The position numbers and the translations under genes were made by a program. A stretch of DNA of 64,000 nucleotides from the NCBI RefSeq assembly GCF_002305895.1, contig NZ_CP022203.1, positions 6,048,001-6,112,000 on the forward strand, given 5' to 3'. Origin of the DNA: Corallococcus macrosporus DSM 14697 (GTDB lineage: Bacteria; Myxococcota; Myxococcia; Myxococcales; Myxococcaceae). Positions 19,105-28,000 of this stretch are shown piece by piece. The notes under the pieces were generated by a model. That model worked only from the letters and a program-made list of their open reading frames with translations, was not told the DNA's origin and searched no databases. The number at the start of each line of letters is the position of its first letter. The stretch's first letter is position 1.

Positions 19105-22071
19105 TCAGCGTCGCTGCTCGCCGTGACGGGCGAGCCACTGCTCCAGCTCCTTCCGGAGCCTGGGGCCCTCAGGGGACGTGTCCTCCACCTGCCCGAGCGC
19201 CTCGGTGGCCAGTCGCAGGGCACGGGGCCTGTCTGTGGCCGACCGCCACAGCGCCTGGGCCAGGAAGAAGCGCGCCGCGGCTTCGAACGTGGGCGGGAGT
19301 TGCAGTCCCTGCTTCCCGTTGACCAGCCGTGCAAGCGGAGCCACGGCCTCCCGCGCGCGGCCCAGTTTCAGGTACGTCTTGCCCAGCACCATCAGGCTCG
19401 GCGCCCACTGGCCGTGCAGGTCCTCCGACAGCGCGGTCTGGATGGCGGCCGCGCGCTCCAGGTGGGGCACGGCCTCGTCGCAGCGGCCTTGCCGGCACAG
19501 CGCATCGCTCAGCTCATGCAGCATGGGGACGAGTGTCGGGTGCTCCGGGCCCAGCCTGCGCTCCAGGTCGGCGATGGCGCGCGTGGCGTGCTGGATGGAC
19601 TCCGGCAGGCGCCCCGCATCGTTGAGCGCGCTGGCCAGGTTGTTGACGATGACCGCCGTGCGGGCCGTCTCCGGGCCGGCGCGAGAGCCGACGAGGCGCA
19701 GCGCCCGCTCGAACACGGGCACCACCTCCTCCGAGGGGCGGCGCTGGACGAGCCGCGACACGCCCAGCGTGTTGAGCGCGCCGCCCACCTCCGGGTGGTC
19801 CGGGCCGAGCGCGCGCTCCAGCCGGCCGACAGCGTCGGCGGCCAGCCGCTCCGCGTCCCCGGGCTCGCGTTGGTACCAGCGCACCTCGGCCAGCGACGCC
19901 AGCGCCTGCGCCACCTCCGGGTGCTCCGGCCCCAACACCTTCTCCCGCAGCGCGAGCGCGCGCCGCACCAACGCCAGCGCTTCATCCTCCTGCTGTTGCG
20001 CCACCCGCGACTCGCTCCACGCGAGGAGCACGTCCGTCACCGCGAGGCTCTCCGGGCCCACGGTGCGCTCCAGCAACGCCAGCGCCTGCCGATACCTCGC
20101 GTCCGCGTCGGCGGGGCGGCCCTGCGCGGCGAGGATGCGCCCCACGTTGGTGTGCAGCCGCGCGCGCAGCACGTCGTCCCCGCCCAGCCGGGCGATGGCG
20201 GCCTCCGCGCGCTCGCGCCAACGGTGCGCCAGCGCGTACTGCTCCATCCGCTCGCCGGACAGCCGCACCGCCAGCGTCCACGCGCGCGCCGCCACGTCGT
20301 CGTGGTGCCCGGACTCGGCGACGCTCAGCGCGTCGAAGACGGCGGCCTCCGCACCTTTATAGTCTCCCGTCTGCTCGCGCAGCTCGGCCAGGGCCAGCAG
20401 GGCATCGGCGCCACTCGCGGAAGCCCCCGCCGCGCGCGCGGCGTCGACCGCGGGCTGAAGCACCGCGAGCCCTTCCGAGTAGCGGCCCGAGGTTCCCAGC
20501 GCCCGCGCCCGGGTCAGCGCCGCGCGCAGCGTGTCCGCGCGCTGGCGGGAGGCCGCGTCTGGGGCTTCCTCCGGCGTGGACATCACCGCCACGTCCGCGC
20601 AGCTCGCGGGCGAGGGCAGCGCCTCCACCGCGCGCATCGCCCGGCCGACGACGTCCGCGTCCGCCTGGGCCAGCACCTGGGTGAGGGCGGCCACCTCCGC
20701 CAGCCGGCGGTCCAGACAGCGCAGCCGCTTCGCCATCACCTCCTCGGACTGCTCGCCGCGCACCCGCGTCGCCCGGCAGGTGGCCCCATGCGTCGTGCGC
20801 CACGCCGAGGTGTAGGCGTCCAGGGCGCGCCGCACCCGGGGCCACGCCTCCATCGCGAAGGGCCGCCCCGTGCCGAGGAAGGCCGCCTCCACCTGCTGCT
20901 CCCGGGGCCCGTCCCAGATGCCCGCGAGCACGGCCTCGGCGGCGCCGTCACAGGCCCGGGCCCGGTGCGAGTGCAGCGCGTGGGTGCCGCCCACCGCGCC
21001 CAACAACACCGTCAGCCCCGCGCCCCACCCCAGCCACCTCCGGCGCCGCGCCGCGGGGTCCGCCACCAGCGCGGCCAGCAGCGCGTCGAGCGAGACGTGG
21101 CGCTCGGCGGGGTCCACCCGCAGCCCCTTGCGCACCACGCCGTCCAGCCAGGGCGGCACGTCCGAGCCCCGGGGCACGGGACGCACCCGGCCCGCGCGCA
21201 CCTCCGCCGCCAGCGCCTCCACCGTGCTCCCGGCGAAGGGCCGCTCCCGGTACAGCCCTTCATGGAGCGCCGCGCAGAAGCTGAACTGGTCGCTGCGCGC
21301 ATCCACGCGGCCGGTGCCGGAGAGCTGCTCGGGCGCCATGTAGGCCGGCGTGCCGCCCAGGTGTCGGGGCGCCTCGGCCTCCGGGCCCACGGGGACGCGG
21401 GCGAGGCCGAAGTCGGTGACGCGCACGCGCCCGTCGCGGCCCACCAGCACGTTCTCGGGCTTGAAGTCCCCGTGCACCAGCCCCGCGGCGTGCGCGGCGG
21501 CCAGGCCCCGCCCCGCTTCGACGAAGATGTCACGCACCTGCCGCCAGGAGCGCGGCGCGGCGCGCAGCCACTGGCGCAGCGTCTGGGACTCCACGTACTC
21601 CATGGCGAGGAACACCTGCCCGCCGAAGGTGCCCACGTCGTAGACGGCCACCACATGCGGGTGGGCGACGCGGGCCATGGCCTGGGCCTCGCGCAGCAGG
21701 TGGGCACGGCCCGCCTCCGCGTCCAGCCCGAGCGCCGCCTCGCGCAGCAGCTTGAGCGCGACGCGGCGGTCCAGCTCCGGGTCATAGGCGAGGTAGACGA
21801 CGCCCATGCCGCCCGTGCCCAGCCGCTCCAGCACGAGGTACCGCCCCACCTCGGTGCCCTTCGCCAGCAAGGTGCCAGGGGCTGGCGGGGCACGGGGCTC
21901 GGAGGGCACCAGGGAGTCCTCTCGCAACGGAGGCGCTGCCTGGAGGGCCTCGGCCACCAGGAGCCGGCAGTCGGGACAGGCATCCAGGTGCGCGTCCACC
22001 TCCGCGGCGCGGGCGGGAGGCAGGCCGCCAGTGGCCAGCGCCAGGAAGGTGGCTTCGTCGAGGCAGGCCAT
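19105..22071 (-). CDS. Serine/threonine protein kinase with zinc half-motif and C-terminal TPRs
   Basis: 988 residues. The N-terminus carries H28-x3-C32-x2-C35 (AHLDACPDC), like the anti-sigma zinc-finger family. The kinase domain spans about 78-345: Gly loop GTGGMG (85-90), Lys107, catalytic loop HGDFKPEN (200-207, Asp202), DFG at 220-222 and GTPAYMAPEQ. Gly replaces the Arg of HRD, so it is a non-RD kinase. A hydrophobic stretch (WGAGLTVLLGAVGGTHAL, about 345-365) may anchor it in the membrane. The remaining 600 residues are TPR-like helical repeats. It is encoded nine bases downstream of the sigma-like gene, which is probably its partner. Confidence 0.9.
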   Translation of the reverse strand: MACLDEATFLALATGGLPPARAAEVDAHLDACPDCRLLVAEALQAAPPLREDSLVPSEPRAPPAPGTLLAKGTEVGRYLVLERLGTGGMGVVYLAYDPELDRRVALKLLREAALGLDAEAGRAHLLREAQAMARVAHPHVVAVYDVGTFGGQVFLAMEYVESQTLRQWLRAAPRSWRQVRDIFVEAGRGLAAAHAAGLVHGDFKPENVLVGRDGRVRVTDFGLARVPVGPEAEAPRHLGGTPAYMAPEQLSGTGRVDARSDQFSFCAALHEGLYRERPFAGSTVEALAAEVRAGRVRPVPRGSDVPPWLDGVVRKGLRVDPAERHVSLDALLAALVADPAARRRRWLGWGAGLTVLLGAVGGTHALHSHRARACDGAAEAVLAGIWDGPREQQVEAAFLGTGRPFAMEAWPRVRRALDAYTSAWRTTHGATCRATRVRGEQSEEVMAKRLRCLDRRLAEVAALTQVLAQADADVVGRAMRAVEALPSPASCADVAVMSTPEEAPDAASRQRADTLRAALTRARALGTSGRYSEGLAVLQPAVDAARAAGASASGADALLALAELREQTGDYKGAEAAVFDALSVAESGHHDDVAARAWTLAVRLSGERMEQYALAHRWRERAEAAIARLGGDDVLRARLHTNVGRILAAQGRPADADARYRQALALLERTVGPESLAVTDVLLAWSESRVAQQQEDEALALVRRALALREKVLGPEHPEVAQALASLAEVRWYQREPGDAERLAADAVGRLERALGPDHPEVGGALNTLGVSRLVQRRPSEEVVPVFERALRLVGSRAGPETARTAVIVNNLASALNDAGRLPESIQHATRAIADLERRLGPEHPTLVPMLHELSDALCRQGRCDEAVPHLERAAAIQTALSEDLHGQWAPSLMVLGKTYLKLGRAREAVAPLARLVNGKQGLQLPPTFEAAARFFLAQALWRSATDRPRALRLATEALGQVEDTSPEGPRLRKELEQWLARHGEQRR

Positions 22072-22080
22072 GGCGCGCCT

Positions 22081-22968
22081 TCAGTCCACGTGCGCGCGCA
22101 GCAGCCGGCCGAGGCTGACGTCGAGCTGGCTGGAGATGAGGCGCAGGATGCTGTCGAGCTGCGAGCCGGTGAGGCGAAGCTGCTCGGAGAGCCGCCGCCG
22201 CGTGGCCTCCACGAGCGCGTCCTGGGCCGCCCGGACGTAGCGCGCGGCGCTGGAGCGGTGCACGCCATAGAGGGCGCCAAGCTGGTCGATGCTCAGCCCG
22301 TCCAGGTACTTCAGGCGCAGGAGGTTGCGCTCCCGCGCGCCGAGCGTGTCGAGGGCCTGGGCGAACGCGGCGTTGAACTCGGCGCGGTACGTCGTCTTGA
22401 GGTACGCCAGCTCCGGGTCGTCGCCGGGCTCGACGAGCAGGGCGAGGCCCGAGTCATCCGAGCGCACCCGGCCCGCCCGCTGGCGCACCAAATCCCTCGC
22501 GAGCCACAGCGCGGCGGCGCGCACCCAGCCGGCGAGCGGACCGGTGCCGGGGTACGCGGCGAGCCTCGCGGGGATGTCCTCGGTGGAGACGAGCATCCGC
22601 TCCCGCACCCGCTGGCGCAGCTCGTCGAGGGCGAGCGGGTCCAGCTTCATGCGGCTCACGGCCACGTACACCTCCGGGAGGAGGTGGGCCTCGAAGGCCG
22701 CGAGCGCGGCCGGCACGCGCTCGGCGCAGGCACAGGCGAGGTAGAGACCTCCCAACTCCAGCCGCTCCAGCGCCTCCACCGGCGCGTCGGAGGCCAGGTG
22801 CCGCGCGAGGTGCGCGACGAAGCGCGCCCCGTCGAGTTCCACCCCGGGCCACGCAGCGCGGGCCGTGGCCAGCGCCCGCGCGAGCCGGGCCTCCAACCCG
22901 GGCAGGGGCTCCGGGGGGGACGCTCCCTCACGAGCGGCGAGGAAGGCGGAAGCGAGGACTGACGTCAT
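22081..22968 (-). CDS. Sigma-70-like regulator paired with the kinase
   Basis: 295 residues. Only the C-terminal part has a recognisable sigma region-4-like helix-turn-helix (TLGARERNLLRLKYLDGLSIDQLGALYGVHRSSAARYVRAA, quoted in two parts: residues near 215-240 and 240-258). The N-terminal 180 residues are Ala/Leu/Arg-rich helices without a clear region 2. Proteins of this form often precede TPR kinases in myxobacteria. The ATG at 22968 was chosen over a longer frame because the upstream extension has noncoding composition. It is first gene of a two-gene unit with the kinase, and the kinase's N-terminal zinc half-motif could contact it. Confidence 0.7.
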   Translation of the reverse strand: MTSVLASAFLAAREGASPPEPLPGLEARLARALATARAAWPGVELDGARFVAHLARHLASDAPVEALERLELGGLYLACACAERVPAALAAFEAHLLPEVYVAVSRMKLDPLALDELRQRVRERMLVSTEDIPARLAAYPGTGPLAGWVRAAALWLARDLVRQRAGRVRSDDSGLALLVEPGDDPELAYLKTTYRAEFNAAFAQALDTLGARERNLLRLKYLDGLSIDQLGALYGVHRSSAARYVRAAQDALVEATRRRLSEQLRLTGSQLDSILRLISSQLDVSLGRLLRAHVD

Positions 22969-23117
22969 GACACCGGCCTCCAGAAGACAGGGACCTCCCG
23001 CAACCTCCGCACGTCTCCGGAAAATCCCGGGAAAAGAAGGCTGAGACATCTGCCGGGTGCCCGCGTTCTGCCCAAGCCCCGCGCAATGGCTGCGCTGGCA
23101 TGGAAGGGACACACACG

Positions 23118-23738
23118 ATGAACATCCTGTTTGGCAAGGCGGCGCTGTCCGCCGCGACGATGGCCCTGGGCGGACTGACGCTGGCTCCCGCGGATGCGCT
23201 GGCGATGGAGGAGCACTGCGAGGAGGAGACGCACACGCTCGCCGCCAGCGGCTACACCCCGACGGAGTACACCCTCAACAACGGTGTCACCTGGGCCCCC
23301 GCCTACTCGGTGGCGCCCTGGTCCGGGTGGTCCGTCATCCCTGGCACCACGTACATCAACTACCGCACCGACTCCAGCGGCTACGACCAGACCTGGGCCC
23401 GCTACCGGACGACGTTTGACGTGCCGGAGGTGCCGAACGGCTGGAGCCTCGACTGGCACCGGCTGACCGTGGAGTACAACGCGGACAATGCGGCGCAGGG
23501 CTTCATCGACGGCGGCAACAACTTCTCCAGCCACCAGATCGCGGAAGACGTGAGCTACTTCCAGGGCGCGCCGAACGTGTACGAGCAGCGGTTCCTCCTC
23601 GACTTCGGGCCCCACACGCTGGAGTTCAACGTCTTCAACTTCTCCGGCCCCACGGGGCTCGACTTCAAGGTCTCCTACCGGCGGCGCATCTGCGTGCCGT
23701 GCATCGGCCCGGGCCGCCTCGACTGCCCCCCGCTGTAG
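23118..23738 (+). CDS. Secreted hypothetical protein
   Basis: 206 residues. A signal peptide (MNILFGKAALSAATMALGGL, cleaved near ADALA) leads into a mature protein rich in Tyr, Trp and Thr that ends in a Cys pair region (RRRICVPCIGPGRLDCP). The aromatic beta-strand pattern (WAPAYSVAPWSGWSVIPGT) suggests an extracellular beta-sandwich, but no family is recognised. The ATG at 23118 has GGAAGGGA about nine bases upstream, which favours it over an in-frame ATG at 23100. It is divergent from the sigma/kinase unit and ends six bases from the convergent MBL gene. Confidence 0.7.
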   Translation: MNILFGKAALSAATMALGGLTLAPADALAMEEHCEEETHTLAASGYTPTEYTLNNGVTWAPAYSVAPWSGWSVIPGTTYINYRTDSSGYDQTWARYRTTFDVPEVPNGWSLDWHRLTVEYNADNAAQGFIDGGNNFSSHQIAEDVSYFQGAPNVYEQRFLLDFGPHTLEFNVFNFSGPTGLDFKVSYRRRICVPCIGPGRLDCPPL

Positions 23739-23744
23739 CAGTCG

Positions 23745-24686
23745 TCACGGCGCCGCACTCGCGGAGGAGGGCATGGCCGCCTGCCGTGCCCACTCCGCGC
23801 CGAGGAGCAGCCGCAGGAAGTGGGGAAACTCACGCTCCGGATGGCGGTGGACCACCGCGTCCATGATTCGCGTGAAGGCCTCCTGCGTGTACGCGCCCCG
23901 CGGCTGCTCCGCGGCGACGGCGTCAATGACGGCGCGGAGGTACTCGCGCTGCTGGTCGATGAGCTCGGGCCCACCGGGGCGCCCTCGGCCCGGGTGGACC
24001 CATTTCGGCTTCAGCGCGCGCAGCTCGTCCAGGCGTTGGAGCCACGCCTCGGTGTGACCGTTGTCGAACCAACTGTGGCTGCCATGGGCCACGAGGTCGC
24101 CCACGAACAGGTGCCCCTCCCACTCGACGGCGACGTGGGCTGGGCTGCACCCGGCTCCGAGCACGTGCGCCTTCACGGTGACGCCGCCCGCGCTCAACTC
24201 CGTGGTGCCGCGACCGAAGCTGTCGGGCAGCGTGAGCGTGCGCGGGTAGAGGGAGGTGGCGTACTTCTCAAAGAAGACGGGCCACCAGCGCTCATGCGTC
24301 TCGGGGATGCGGGCGAGCACCTGCTCCGACGTGACGACAGGGACGCCGAGGCCCTTCACCCACGCCGTGCCGTTGAAGCGGTCCGGACTCGGATGCAGGA
24401 CGATGGCCAGCTTCACCTTCTTGCCCGTCTTGTTCTCGGCGAAGCGAAGCTTCTTTCGAAGCGCGGTGGGGACGAGCTGCGTGTCGATGAGGATGAGCCC
24501 CTCGGGGCCTTCAATCCAATACGACGCCGTCTTGAAGGACCACTGCCCCGAGATGTACTCGCCGACCCGTTCGTCGCCCTGCTCCTGAGCGGAGCTGGAA
24601 AACCAGTGGCCGTCCTCGGCGGTTCTTGGAGCGGCACAGGCGAGCCCGAGCACGGCAACGAGCGACGTCACGATGGCGGATTTCAT
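23745..24686 (-). CDS. MBL-fold lipoprotein with altered metal site
   Basis: 313 residues. It carries a lipoprotein signal (MKSAIVTSLVAVLGLAC) and a metallo-beta-lactamase-like fold: LILIDTQLVPTALRKKLRF, AIVLHPSPDRFNG, LGAGCSPAHVAVEW, LFVGDLVAHGSHSWF, LKPKWVHPGRGRPGG. At the position of the family's HxHxDH motif it has HPSPDRF, keeping the first His and the Asp but losing two His. The later His (CSPAH), Asp (GDLV) and His (VHPG) ligands remain. It may bind one metal or none. A hydrolase or binding role cannot be decided from sequence. Confidence 0.75.
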   Translation of the reverse strand: MKSAIVTSLVAVLGLACAAPRTAEDGHWFSSSAQEQGDERVGEYISGQWSFKTASYWIEGPEGLILIDTQLVPTALRKKLRFAENKTGKKVKLAIVLHPSPDRFNGTAWVKGLGVPVVTSEQVLARIPETHERWWPVFFEKYATSLYPRTLTLPDSFGRGTTELSAGGVTVKAHVLGAGCSPAHVAVEWEGHLFVGDLVAHGSHSWFDNGHTEAWLQRLDELRALKPKWVHPGRGRPGGPELIDQQREYLRAVIDAVAAEQPRGAYTQEAFTRIMDAVVHRHPEREFPHFLRLLLGAEWARQAAMPSSASAAP

Positions 24687-25065
24687 GGGACGGAATGGCC
24701 GAGGCAGTGAGCGTGGGGCCGTGACGTTACTCCGTGCCGTACCCATCTTCAGATGCGTCGATGTCGCCCATGCGGGCAACGGGACATGAGTGGACCCGGC
24801 TGGAATCGCCACGAGGTGTCCATCTTCGCGTCACGGGCGCCTCGGGTCCCGCCTCACCACGCCATGCGCGCCGGACCGCCCTCGTGGGTAGGGGCGCCCC
24901 ACCCGCCCGTGGGCCGACGCGCGGACGAAGGCTCGCGCACCCCTCATCATGGGCAGCCACGTCTGGAACATCCCGCCCGTGTGGGATTGACGCGGCCAGC
25001 GCTTCGGGCGTTTCCTGACGAACTGCAGGCGGGGACAACGCGACACGCACCAGGGGGACTGTGCC
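24687..25065. other. Divergent intergenic region before the DUF4157 toxin gene
   Basis: 379 bases between the MBL lipoprotein start and the toxin GTG start. Open frames on both strands are Arg/Pro-rich and have no ribosome sites. CAGGGGGA just before 25066 is the probable ribosome site of the toxin gene. I see no other clear signal. Confidence 0.35.
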
Positions 25066-28000
25066 GTGGATTTCGCTCGCGCCAAGAAGCCAGAGGTGAG
25101 GTCCGCGTCCCGGGATGCCAGGGCGCGCAGGTCGCAGCCGGAGACCGGCGGCACGGACACGGGTGTGCCGCTCTTCCTGCGCGGACCGCGGGAGCCGGCG
25201 TCAATGATTGGCGGGGCGCCAGCACTCACGGACGCGGAGGCTCCCGCCGAAAGCCTCCCCTTGTACCTCCGCGGAGCGATGGGGGCCGGGGTGGGGACGC
25301 AGGCGGTGCCACCGGTGCAGGCCAGGCTGGCGGTCGCGCCCGCGACGAGCGCGTTGGAGGAGCAGGCGGACCAGGTGGCTCGCGCCGCGTCGGCGCCCGC
25401 CTCCAGTACCCCGTCGTCCGCGACGCCGCCTCGCCCACCCGCGACGCCCAATCGCCTCACGGGCACCTCGGGCGAGCCGCTGAGCCCCCGGGTCCGCGAG
25501 CGCGTCGAGCCGGTCGTCGGACGCGACCTCTCCGACGTGCGCGTCCACCAGGCCTCCGACGACCGCGCCGCCGCGGAGAGCATCCGGGCCCGGGCCTTCA
25601 CCCACAAGGAGCACGTCTTCCTGGGCCGGGGCGAGAGCCCCGAGGACGTGGAGTTGCTCGCCCACGAGATGACCCACGTCGTCCAGCAGACCGAGGGAGA
25701 CGCGCCCCCGGTGCAGCGCAAGCCGGCCGACTACCGCCAACCCGAGGACGGCATGGGGCCCGCCACCCGGATGCGGGCGCGCATCGACGAGGAGCTCGCG
25801 GACGAGGACGTCCCAGACGAGCGGCCCGACATCGACCGTGGCGACGTCACGTCCAGGAGCCACCGGCTCCAGCCCCAGGCGCGCCCGGACGTGGACAGGG
25901 CGGCCCAGGAGCGACCGGGTGTCCAGGCCGCGGCGACCGAGACGGCGCAGAAGGTCGACGCGCCGGCCCAGGCCGAGGGCGAGGGCGAAGGCGGCAAGCG
26001 CAAGGAGGGCGAGGCGGAGGGGCGCGAGGCGGCGGGAGACGCGGAGCAGTCCGCGGCGCAGGAGGCCTTCTCCACGGCGGCGGCCGAACTCCAACCCCAG
26101 GTGCCCACGCCGGTCGCGCCGGTGCCCCAGGTCGCGCCGGTGGATGCGGGGGGACAGGCGCTGCGGCCGGTCGAGAACGCGGACGCGGCCATCACGGAGA
26201 TCGCCGAGGCCACCCAGGGCATGCGCGACGAGGGCACGGGCCTCCAGGAGGTCGCGTCCACCGAGCGCGCCAACGCGCGCATCCTCGAGGGCAACATCCA
26301 CCTGGTCCGCAAGGGCGTCGCGCAGTCGGACCTCGGCGTCACCACGTCGCAGGGCCACGCGGCGTACCGGCGCACCGTCCTGGAGCAGGGGCGCGCCGCC
26401 CTGGGCGTGTCGCGCCAGAAGACCGCGTGGGTGGCGGAGCAGGCGCCGCAACACCTGGGCAAGGCGGACGAGGGCCGCGAGGACTCCGAGGGAATGGCCG
26501 AGGAGGCCTCCTCGCTGTCGGCCGAGAGCGAGGCCAACACGCCCGACGACGCCGACGCCGCGGAGAAGGCCGGCGAGCAGCGCGGGGAAATCAACCGGGC
26601 GGGCGGCGACGTCAACAACCTGGACCGCGCGTTCTCCGGTGGTCAGGAGCGGGCGCGCGGACTGTCGGCCGACGCGGAGCAGGCCGCGGGGCTCAACACG
26701 CGGGCCGAGGAGAAGCTCACCGAGAGCACCAGCGTGCTCCAGCGCACGGACGAGAAGCTGGCGCAGATGCGCGAGCAGACCGACGGGGCCCGCGCCCAGG
26801 TCGAGGCGCTCGCCGAGCGGCCCGGGGAGATGGTCGCCCAGGCGGACGAGACCGAGGCCGAGGGGCGCTCGGTGGTCGAGCAGTCGTTCGCCGTCGAGGA
26901 GCGGCTGCGCGAGGAGCAGGACACCCACCGCGCGAACGCGGCGGCCATCCCGGAGGAGACGCCCGAGGAGCGCGCGCTGCGCGAGGCGGAGGGAATCGAG
27001 GCGCCGCGCCTCGAGACGCAGCCCCCCGTGCAGCCCGCGCCCGCGCAACCCGAGGAGGGAGCGCCGCCGCCAGTCGCCGACGGAGGGAAGGCCGCCGCCG
27101 GTGCGCACGAGCGCGCTCCGGCCGAGGAGGCGCAGGAAGGCGGGGCCCAGGCGGCGATGCAGCAGGCCCAGGCCACCGCGGCGGAAGGGGGCGAGCTGCC
27201 GCCCATCGCGCCACGGCCTCCCACCGACGGGGGCGCGGAGACGGTGGTGCAGCGCCAGCCCCAGGCCGGCTACGAGGACCGGTGGAGCGTCGACCCGGCG
27301 GGGGACATCGCCAGCCACATTCCGCAACTGCTCGGCGGCTCGGCTCCGGCCGAGGGCGAGCAACGGGTGAGCCGCGAGGAGCTCGAGGCGCGGGAGCAGG
27401 AGCGGCGCAGGACGGAGGTGCTCGAAATCCAGGACATGGCGGGCAAGCCATTCGAGCAGACCAGCGCCTGGGAGCGGCGGCGCATCGCCCTGCGCATGGC
27501 GGGGCGGCACCTGTGGTCGGGGCTCACGAGCATCCGCTGGCCGGGCTGGGGCGCGCTGGCGCTCGGGCTGGTGAACCCGGTGACGCCGCTGCTGGGCGTG
27601 GTGTCGGGCTTCGGGATGATTGCCTCGGGCGCGGCGAACCTGGTCAACATCCAGGCCTGGCAGCGCGACCCCATTGGCAACCTGCTCAAGATCGCCGCGG
27701 ACATCGCGACGGGCCTCACCATCATCCTGGGCTCCATCACCGCGCTGGCGGCGGTCATCGCCGCGCTGTGCACGGCGCTCATCCTGGTCAGCTTCGGCTT
27801 CCTCGGACCCGCGCTGGGCCCGGTGGTGGCCTTCTGCGCCAGCGTCATGGTGACGACGGGGGGGTGGACCATCGCGGTCGGCAAGTGGGCGCTGCTCCTG
27901 CAGTTCCTCGGCTTCCTCAAGAACCTCTACGAGGCGGGCGTCGCCCGGAACGCCGAGGAGCTCCAGCGCTCGTCGGACCGGATGTCGAGCGACGTCTCCG

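Noticed and set aside
19081-22962. Plus-strand frame of 1293 codons opposite the kinase and sigma-like genes
   Set aside because: Antisense shadow; the opposite strand has intact kinase motifs.
24727-25050. Minus-strand 107-codon frame upstream of the MBL gene
   Set aside because: Arg/Pro-rich without ribosome site; it occupies the likely promoter region.
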